From contig NC_060110.1 in NCBI RefSeq assembly GCF_021155765.1, forward strand, positions 13,042,001 to 13,106,000: 64,000 bases of DNA. The letters run 5' to 3'. Made by a program: the position numbers and the translations under genes. The first letter of the stretch is position 1; each line of letters begins with the position of its first letter. The notes under the pieces were generated by a model. That model ran no database searches. It was not told where the DNA came from and saw nothing but the letters and a program-made list of their open reading frames with translations. Shown in pieces: positions 14,339-25,500 of the stretch. The DNA comes from Diprion similis (Eukaryota; Arthropoda; Insecta; Hymenoptera; Diprionidae).

Positions 14339-15324
14339 TAATCCTATATCTTGTTTAACAATAAGAAAGCAATCTTTTTACAATCATTGTAAAAAGTACA
14401 TTGCCTGCTTACTTCGCTACCATAGCTTTTAAGTTTAGTTATAAACAAAATTAAAATAATCTTACTGTTAAAATGGTTGGACATGGTTGATTGCAACATG
14501 TCGGGATGCTCTCCAGCTCACAGAATGGGAGCGAACCTAATCTTGTTTTAAATCAATTTTTTTTTTCTTTTGTACAAAATGCAGTTTATTTCACAGTCTT
14601 CATTGGCTTGTTTTATCGATCATTTTATCATCAATTCCCATAATTAAACCAGTGTTATATGGTGTGTCCATATACTGATTGTGCACACACGCACACAAAA
14701 TTACCCGAAATCAGGACGTATGATCTTCAGTTTTGATTATTTAACGTTAAAACCGATCTATTTGCCAGTTATATAATAGTATAACTCGTTCTGCTGTCAA
14801 ATAGGACCGCTCAAGTAAGCATGTAGATTCCATTCAACAGCATTTATAAATTGAATTGATTCTGTATAATAAATACCTCGTATTAGATAAATTACCTTCA
14901 GATAAGATTTGCGGTTCCAATTTGCCTAATTATGTCACATACAACAGCCAAACTGCTTAGGGCTATGAGTACAATTGATATACATCATTTTATAATCCAT
15001 CGAATATTCAAAAAATGAAACCAGCATTGCAACATTTCAAGAATATGCGAAATCAGCGTCAGCACACATCTTTATATTAACTATAATACTTGACACCTGT
15101 GTAGAAATTAACTGCATCATTCGAGCGGTTTGTTCGCGCCTTGCTTTTACTTTTTTTCTGTCTTGTCAACTAATTATTAAATAATATTATCATTACCATT
15201 ACTATTATCATTATTATTAAGTGAAATACAAATTTATACAGAAGAGCTGGGCTATATTATGTTATTTTAATGATTTTATGTACTGCAGTATATTATGTTA
15301 ATATGGATGAACGCAAATGAGAAA

Positions 15325-15428
15325 CTATTGCTGTGGACTGTTTTTGATGGGTTGTTTGCGCTGTTGTTGACGGGGTTTAATGGAATGATGATTCGTCGAG
15401 TTGTGAGATTTGTTATAGGGCAGGAAAT
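15325..15428 (-). CDS. sqd: sqd alternative terminal coding exon (KPRQQQRKQP tail)
   Basis: The minus strand has an acceptor (TTTCAG then ATTTCC) at 15429/15428. In phase with the end of the 18.8 kb exon (one base carried over), the following frame encodes 34 residues starting DFLPYNKSHNS, continuing KPRQQQRKQPIKNSPQQ, and ends at TAG (15325-15327). The acceptor, matching phase and basic, Gln-rich composition make it a credible alternative last exon giving a 339-residue isoform. In other frames it is a meaningless short ORF. I do not recall an annotated orthologue for certain. Confidence 0.6.
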
Positions 15429-16533
15429 CTGAAACAAATGAAATAGCATGGTTAACAATAATTCAATGTGTCACGTTCATAAATACCAAAAAACCCTTGT
15501 GGCATAACACTACAATCTACCGTGCCATGTGAATGAATATGCTATCACGCTTTTGCATGCAATACTCGGTTGGTACCCTGACTCTGATTTTATAATGCTT
15601 CAATTCTGAAGCACGTGTTCTGTATTTTCCATCAACACTGTATCTCTGAACACCATCATTTCACCATTTTCGTTTGGGTGTATTACTGAACAAAATTAAG
15701 TTTCAAAGGAATGAGTCATCTGCGAACAGACATTTGGAGAATAGAGGAATCTGAGCAGGCCTGTAACCTTCAAAATGAAGATTTCGAAGTTTATCATGTA
15801 GGTGCAGCAGCAGAAAGAAATATTGTCATATTATGGATAAGTAAGAAATGATGTTGAAAATCTTATCTTCTAGCACAATGTCGTATTTCTTTTTTCTCTA
15901 TTTATCGTAATCTGTCAGTAATTCAACACTGTGACGGGTTACCATGAATGTCCAGCTCATAGAATTTGCGACTTTATTTAGAGCAAAATTTTGAACTAAC
16001 ATAATGCAGACATACAATGGCAAGCTATATTGAGGGTTCGAATATTGATTCATAAAAAAAAAAACCATACACTAGAGTCTGCGCTGATCCTGTATGTATG
16101 GATCAGAGGAATAATCTCGTTCCTCAAAATTTGTTAATGTAATTAACAAATTTATGAAAACGATTCATACACAGATATAATAACGGTCATATCAAGGGAA
16201 TTAGCGGACTATGCAGAGCTTGCAGACCCATTATTTTCAACCTTTCATGTCGAGTTATCTATTGATTTTTGAGCTTCAAAAAAGCATTTCCATCCACCTA
16301 TTCATTTATAATGCATGTTACTCTGGTTCATGATAGTTCGCGCAGCCTGTTAGGGCATCGTGAAAATTTGTTTTCTCATCCTACCTTGAATTGCTGGAAG
16401 ATTTGCATGTGACACTCCATAATTTTCTTCAATTTCTCAAACATCAAGGCATGAAATTGTAATGTACTAATTAAGAACACTCACCAGTGGTTACAATACA
16501 ATTTCTGCACTGTGGTTGCAACTTAAGATTTCC

Positions 16534-19500
16534 TTAGTAAGGTTGGTGCCTTTGGTTCTGGCGACCGCCACCCCTCTGCTTGCCGCCGTAGCCTGAGCCT
16601 CCTGAAACACACGCACGGCGCACTGTTAGCCCACGTGATTGGAACCCCTAAATCCTTCCACCGATCTCAGATATTTAGAAATCTATTCAACATTAATCTG
16701 GTTAACTCTACCACACGCACACAGTGACAACCAGTTGAACTAGAAAAAATAATGTTTACGAAAGAGGCTGGCACGATAATTAAAGGCAATAGAAATACTA
16801 CATAGAGGCTACAGGCTAAGGTAGTAAGCGTTCGGCTGTGTTCCTATTCCAGTGAGAATACTCTCCTCACTTGTACGATTTCTGGTCTTAAATGATTAAC
16901 TGAAATAAAATCGGAATTTTTAAAAAGAAATTACATACTTATGTTGCAACTGTAGGCACTCGTTCATACAGCTGTAGTCACATGTTGCATAAGAATGGAA
17001 TGACTAAAATGATTCTACATGAATTACACCAAAGAGCAGGTTGCCGTTCAAGTGTTTCGGCAAATTGACAATATTTCTAGTTGAATTAATGATTTGCTAC
17101 CTGAATTCAGGACAAAGTTATGATACTTTTCATCAATTTGTTATGGTTTCCTTTACTGTTGACAGAGCAGAAGATTCCAGGAACTTACAAGTTGCAAGTT
17201 TCAGTAATTCTTCCACTGGTAAAGGCACTGCTTTGATCTGTCTAAAAATTATTCATCTTTTCTGATCATTTTTACTGTGGATATGAGCCAACACTAGATG
17301 CAATGATTTTGAATGAACTGAAACTCAAAAGATGTATGGATAAAGGGCATGCAATCGTGAATATCATTGAAATCACAGAATCTAGAAATATTCAAGTACC
17401 TTGCAGGTCACCCTATCAAGCCTAAGTAAATATGTTAATTATTTGGCTCATAATTCTTAATCAAAAGACCAGAAACGTATATTCGGAATAGGTTGCTCCA
17501 TTGAAATGGAAACACAGGTTCGAGGGTACAGAACACAGGCAGAATTTAAAGTTTACTATGCTAACCAAGTTAATCGTGTCGTGAATATATCCCAAGCATT
17601 TTTTCTTTCATCAGATGGGATGTTTCAAAAATGAGGAAAAAATTTGTTTGATGCACGTCGAATGAATTGGAATCATACAAAGGATGGCAGTAAAAACTAA
17701 CTGGAATATAATGTTACAGTAAAATGGAAAATTCTTGATGAAAAAGTGATAGTGGAATGAGTATTTTCTGCCGAAAATGGCACGATATACAGATTCTTAC
17801 AGTAGAATTAACAGCTCTGTGTTAATTCTGTACAGATTTCATTTCACCTATTGGGCCACGGCGCATATTTACAACAGTATGTTCGCGTTTTGTTGTGTAA
17901 GTGAAACGTTTCACTAATTAAGTATTCTGAATTTGCATCAAAATACTTTTTCTGTAATAGTTTTCAAAATAATAAAATTAGAAATTGTATAAAAATCATA
18001 TTGCAATATAGGCCTTGGCATACATGATATACAGAGAACATTGGTGACGTGGACAAACTCATAGCTGATAGCAAAGTGTATGGAATCATTGTACATAGTC
18101 GTTTTCCTAATATTCTCTGTGTATTCATCTGAATGGAATAAATGAGTATATTGGTACGAATAGCACTGGTTTGGAATAGCTAGCAGTAACCACTGCATTG
18201 AGTTCCCTTAAAGCGCTTACTGTTTACTGAAGGTCCAGATAAGAATCAAGTGCAATACAAAATAATACTGGCAATTTAAATAGGTTGCTACCGATCACTT
18301 CGGTAAATAGTGAAAAATATTAAAATTGATCAAATGAATATTCATTTTCGTGTCATTGTTCTGTTTATACTCGTCGAATAACTTTGAATCTCATATTCTC
18401 ATTACTTTTGGCAAATTATCAATTTGCTAAATACACACAAACGGAAGTGCTTTCATTTAGTACAGCATACGACCGATAAAGCTGCCTTTACAGTAATTAT
18501 GGATCCGAAAATTGTATAGGCAGTATTGAGAATCGTCCACGTAGTTACAATATGACTTTCCAAATTATTTCGTAAATAGCAGCATAGCAATAGTTTTTAA
18601 TCGATCGAGTTGTTACAGATTGTGTTATTTGTAATGTGAATAAATTTCTCATATTATTTAGAGGCGGAGGAAAATATTAAGTGATAAAATTTTTGATTCA
18701 CGAGTGGGAAATGCTGAAAAACTACTTATTAGCAGGCACAAGGTTGGAGCAAGGAAATAAATCAATGAATGTCTCAACGGAATGAAGGAATTGAAAACAA
18801 TGAACAAAAAAGGAACGCTAAGGCGTACCTTTCCCCCGTGCACCACCGCGCCCACCACTGTAGCCACCATCGTAACTACCACCGCCATAGCCATAGCCGT
18901 CTGCATTTCATGGAACACACGGTATAAGTGATGCAGTCAGTATAGCCGTACTGTTCCAAAATTACTTTCAGCGCAATGTTCTCACAGTCAACGATTACGT
19001 AAATTTCAAATATTTGGTCATGGCCCTCTATCAATGATTTGACGGTGAATCTATTCACCAATATAATGTATTGTCAAGAACTTGCACGAAATAATGTGTC
19101 GATTTTTTCTCTATACGCGAATGCTAACAGATCACTGGAATAAAATTTCAGATTGAAAACGAGCCATATAATTTTTTGACTTTACAAACACGATTTTGAA
19201 TGTAAAGATTGATATTCATTGAAATAGTACAGTGATTTCCACAGACAAGCTGCAATTTACACAACACGCGATTTCAACACAAATTACTCGGGGGCATAAT
19301 GCCAATTTTCTTTCATTACGCAATCGTTTCCAAATACATTAACATCAAAATTATTTGTGATCCATTTGCAGGTCAATTGGTATTCTCTACACTGGTTTGG
19401 CTAAAGTGAAAGATCTGACATGCACTATTCTGGCATCACAAGGTCGATGAAAAACTAAAATGCTGGACTGTACTTTGAAATTCAAATTGATAAATACCTA

Positions 19501-22500
19501 TACTGTATTTATAAAGACCAGTAGATAAATAACTGAGATTCACACACAGAATCATCAGCCATAAATGTGACTGTCAGCATTTCAAGTAACTGTACAGCGT
19601 ACGTACTGAGAAAAAAGAATACCATCATCACGACTAATTATAAGTTTTCTCATCATGGATGCGATGCTCAAAACCAATCACTTGAATAAAATCCATGTTT
19701 TTCTCATAGCGCCGTGTGGTGTGCTGGTAGGTTTTCCATGTTTTTAAATGACTGTTTCATCAAGATGCAAATTCGAATACAATATACTATATGAGTATAG
19801 TAAACCATGAACATTCAATTTTCGTATGAAAATCAGCTGTTCATATGTTGTGACAAATTCAACTTATGGAAAAAGTTTAAGCTAATTGCAGATTCCCAGT
19901 TTTTCAATACTTTAAAAACGGACAAATTAGGGAAACCTCCTTAGTGCATACTTATTCTATAAGCCGAATTCGTCACTAATTGCTTTCCAACGTATAAAAA
20001 AAAAATATCGGATTTCATCAGGCAAGGATTCAATTCATTTCTCGAAATATGTTCCACGCCCAATTCGACTCATCTCATCTTTGTTTCTGATTGAATAGAA
20101 TGAAGATTACTCAAATGCTCATGTACCTATATAAAGTCACCGATAAGAAGCATCGCGAAAGGCTCATTCTAAGACAAAGCACGTAATTTGGCTAATTACT
20201 GCAATGAAATTACATGAAACGAAGAATTTCAAACAAAGACATGCAACGAAGGATCATGATAGGACCGAAAAGCAGGAACGAGGGGGTATACCATTTCGTA
20301 CTCCGTGTTATCCTGTACACTTTCTTTTTATATTTACCACATAATTGGTTTCATATATAATTATGTTACAGTGATTGCGTGGATTTGAAGTCAGTGAGTC
20401 TGCAGAATTTAAAGAAATTCTTTTGTACAAAACAATAAATTCTACTAATTCACTGACATCAATCAGTGAACGTATGAAAGATCGAATTTTTTTTTTCAAA
20501 TAAAGAAAATTCTACAACTTTTAAATGAAATGCTACTCTACATTAGTTTCAGAATGCATTTTTTTTCTGACAGGTTCTAAGAACACAACGAAACATCAAT
20601 TTTTCAATGCAACAAAAAATTGTACTAAGATTGAATCAATATCAAAAATAGTTGGAACAGCTCATCTGGCTTCACACTTTCACTGTTACATATTATATTC
20701 TCCTAGTGTATTGTTAATAAGTTATATATTCATTCATTTATAGCATATTAAGTAAATATATTATAACAAGGCATCAAAGAATATAACGTATATAAGATAT
20801 AAGTTAGTTGGTCACAGCGTAACACGATGGCTGATACCAGGGAAGTACATTAAAATGTTCAGTGTATGTTCTTGGCTCCAATCTCTTCAAGTATGTTCAA
20901 TACATAAACATTTCAATTGAATGTGTAAAGACGTGAAGATAAAGTAAATTTGAAAAAAAAGGAAAAAATTACCGTTTTTTTTAGAACTACAAAACGGAAC
21001 CAAAAGAATTAAATTTAAGTAATGAATATTTTAGTTCAGAAGTATTCGCAAAAAATGCGAACATAATTCAAATTTATGTGAACAGGCTCTTTATAGTAAA
21101 CTTGATTTGAGTTTTCTGAATGAGTGCGTGCGCTAAGGTGAAATACTTGAATATCTGGCAAAACAATTAGATTCAACAGTATTTAAAGGATTATAAACTC
21201 GAATAGCAGAGCAAAGTCTCATAGGGTTTTTTTCATTCAAAGTGTAAATATCCCATCTATATTCATTACAATATAGTCAATCGAACCCAAAACCATTTGC
21301 CTGTCTCAAGAGAGCACTATATACAGAGCAGACACATCAGCCATGTTGTTCCACCACCATTCGACATAAAAGTAGATTTCACGAACAGTACTAACAGGAC
21401 GGTGTTCTACGTAAGAGATCAATGTCGTAAATAACATTTAATAGGTAACCGCCGAAAGAAAAAAAAATATTAAAAGAAAAAAGAGAAAAAAAATTTGTCT
21501 TAAAATTTTACGATGAAAAAAAAACTTCCTTTTGTATACGCGCCATATTCAAGTCTGCATACATAGAATCATCCTGTTTAAAATCGTCTTAATATACAAG
21601 TTTCCTTCGTCTTAAAAATAGACCAACAATGGCGACTGCCGCGTATCTAGTGCTTCAATTAGTGGCCTGTCAGTTGCAAGAAGGAAAATCAATATATAAA
21701 TAAATATAAGTATGTCGTGTGTATAAAGAACTATGAAAGTTTTAGTAAAAATTTAATAGTCAATATTACCGTATCCACTGTAGTCGTAGCCACCATAACC
21801 GCCATAACCACCGCCATAATAGTCGTATCCACCTCCATAACCATCATAGCCACCTCCATATCCTCCCTGGCCGTAACCGCCGCCGTAACCGCCACCATAG
21901 CCGCCTTGACCCCAACCGCCTTGACCGCCAAATCCTCGGCCACGTCCCCCTCGACCTCCACGTCCGCCACGACCTCCAGCGCCGCTGCCGCGCATACCAC
22001 CCATCCCGTCGGGTTTGGGAGTAGCTTTCTTTACGTCAACCTACATCCAAGAAAATAATTCAATTTTATAAAGTTATGGTAAAATTCGTCATTTGCATTA
22101 TATGAAAAATATTCGTGCTTCCATCATGTTCACCAACATACTCCTTGGGGTGTGACATGATTGATACGATGTAATGATGAGCAAAGACGCATAAAACTGG
22201 AGGAAATATTGTAACCAGCTTTGTATATGATAACAAGACGGTTAGTGAAAAGTAAGCTCAGTTATCTTAACTGATCTCACGTGACAGTGCCATTCTGCCA
22301 TCCGAAGGTGTCCTAAGATATCTACATCATTGCTTACTTCAGGTTCAATGCATGAATATTTCTGATGAGGTCAGAATATGAAAGATAAGATAGGGTAACT
22401 ATCATAGGATCTAATTAAAAAAAAAAAAAAAAAAAATATTGTGAGGGAATTTAAGGTACTTATGTGTAATTGCAAATGATAATAGCAGGCTTGTTTAGTT

Positions 22501-25500
22501 TACAGTGACACATACCTCTTTTCCGTTAATAGTTTGTTTTGGTGTCTTCAATAGTTCATTTACTACTTGTTCCGATTCAAATGTGATGAAGCAGAACCCT
22601 TTCCTTTGGTTCTTTGTCTTATCAAACGGCATCTCTACTTCAACAATCTGCAAAAAATGGTATAAGAAAAACAATCAATACAAGTTGTGATAGCTTATTA
22701 AATCAATATTCTTCAAAAGCAGCTTTCTCGTCAGGTTTAAAAATAATCATCACATCAACTCAGTAGCAGAACTGACTAAAATGTTTTTGTCATCACAAAC
22801 TATCAAAATAAGCTAAATTCAAGAAAATATTCAGTAGTATCATCAAACAAAGGAGAAATAAAACTAAAACAAATAGGTCATTTGAGTCTCCAAGTGAAAT
22901 GGATATTAATAATAATCGTGGTATTTGGATGCCTACAAATCCATCATCAACAACATATTATTTTCTCACTATGATTTCGATGCTGAAGGCAGTCAACTAT
23001 TGTGGAAATACATTCACACGTGGAGTATCATGTTTATGAACGGTTTTGAACAATACTTCATATAAATACTTACAGAACCAAATTGGGAAAAGAAGTTTTT
23101 GATGTCGTCATCGGTCAGTTCTGTCGAAAGACCTCCAACAAAGATCTTTCCATGACGAGCTTTGGCTTTTTTGGGATCAACTTTTTTGTTGTTGATTACG
23201 TGATCACCAGCAGCCATGATCTAAAATAAAACAAATAGCGTTCGCATTAGACATTGCAGAGAGGAAAAAATTAAAACTTGACATTTCAAATAAAGCTCAG
23301 CTGCCAAATTGTCGTCACTTACACTCAGTAGCAGAACTGACATTTTTTGTATCATCACATTAACTAGTTATTTCATTGTGTCAAATATTGGAAAAGAATA
23401 TATGTTTCTTACGAACAGAATAGTTACCTTATCTAGCGATTCTGCTCTGGCAAAAACGATGAACGCGAATCCTCGAGACCGTCCGGTGTTCGGATCTGTC
23501 TTGACGTTGATACTTTCAATATCACCATATGAACCAAAGTGATCTCTTAGCTCCTCTGAAAATTGAATGGTAAATCAACATTGAAATTTGAGGTCTTGAG
23601 TCAATACATTATCATTATGTTAAAAGTTAAACTAGAATAAAAAGTACTCAGTATTTCTATAACAATCTCACGTAACAGTGCCATTCTGTTATCTGAAGGT
23701 GTCCTAAGATGAAACATCATTGTAAGCATAGTTTTTCTACCCAGTTAATGAAAATTTTGAGTCTGACTATAAGATGAGGCTCTAGACAACATGACTTTTA
23801 AAAACAACACATTAGAAACCACACTTACTGTCAGTAGTTTCCCAGCTGAGTCCTCCGACGAACAATTTTCTGCGAATGACAAAAATAGAAGACATTAAAT
23901 TAAATTAGTGAAAATTATTTATATTTACAACGTTCAAATTCGTTAACTTTGTAAACTGCTAAGGAATTTAACTTCATAGGGAATATTTTACAACATAAAT
24001 TGTTTCATGCTTGTGATATTTGGATGTCAGCAAATTCAAATATCTCCGCATACTGTGCAAAAAAAAGATCTGCAATGAAAATGATGAGAGGTACGTAGCA
24101 TAGCAGTATTCAGATAGTTATTTTTAAAATAGTAGCTTCGTCAATAATTAATATTGAAAGCCGCGTACCACCTGGATATGTAACTTTTACTGTGAAACAC
24201 ATTTTTATACAGTGCAGCATGTTGTATTATTTTTCCCCAAAAATGATTTCAGACAAATTTTCATCTATCACTCTTTTGTTTTTCGTACTTCTTTTCTTAT
24301 ATTTAGTTTAATTATTGTTCAAGCTACAAATTTTGTGATTACAGTAAAAATAATAAAAAGTTTCTATGTACCTATCATTGAGAGACTCCTGGTTCGCTCC
24401 ACCCGACCTGCAAAGCAATTCAATGATTTTATTTTACCAATGGAATTTTCAACTGTAGGTTTACTAGACTAAATGAAGCGAAGAATTTGTATTATATTTC
24501 CCATTTCTCAGATTGAAAAATGACTTGACATGAAAAGAAATGCTTCGACTTAACCCCTGGAAGTATCTAGAATAACTGTAAAAATGTTAATTTCTTTATT
24601 TTCAGTTTTACCAATTACTAGTTACATAATATACAAATTTGCATAGGGCTATTATCGGAAATGGGGTAATGGGCAACTTTTCAAAACAATACAACAAAAT
24701 AGAAAATTTATTATATATGTATTGTACGATGTTGATAATATATTTTTATATATAGAGGTATGGATATTTAATTTTAATGTTAGTATAGACAGCCGTAACA
24801 TAACTGTACAGGCTGCAATTTTGAATAAAGTTGTGTTTGGGTGAAAGAAGGAGGGAAAAATGGAAAAAATATTCCAATACCTAAGGCTATGTATATATCA
24901 TACGAACCTTGCATATATAGAATCAGTAGGTTTGCATTTGTTCAAAAGATAAAATATGAAAACAATTCGAGAATGCTGTTTTAGACGCATTTGAAATTTC
25001 ACATGTGCATTTGCCAATCGTGAAACTTCTTTAAAAGAAAAAAAAAAAAAGAAAAAAAAACTGCCTAGCAATGACGAAAAAAACTTGAGAAAAACACATG
25101 AAAAATAGTGTGCTGAGCGAAATTTTCACAACAGTCAGTGAAACCCGAGCAATACAGTTACAACTCCAGTTGACATACAGCTGCGCCTAAAGGAAACAAG
25201 ATTCAACTTTGCCAAGTTGGAACAAGACCGTTGATTAGCCCAAATAATTGACAATTGGTAGATAGGTACTGCAACTCGATTGAAAAGCTAAAAAAATTGT
25301 TTATCATTATTTAAATTATTATTTTTCATTGAGTCGTGATTATATATTTCTCTTTCTATTCAAATTAAAGTTGTGATATTTTATATCTCTCTTTCTCTCA
25401 GTGTGGTGATTATCTGTATCGATAATTTGTTTATATCATCTAGGGCTGGTGATAAATACCGTGGGCACCAGTCACTCGCCGGTACTCAGTTGTTGGTCGG

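Noticed and set aside
19570-19635. Possible fifth box C/D snoRNA in sqd intron 6 (GTGATGA with CTGA about 55 nt on)
   Set aside because: No terminal stem, no C'/D' pair, no guide I could match to rRNA, and no paralogue in the window; chance matches are likely in AT-rich introns.
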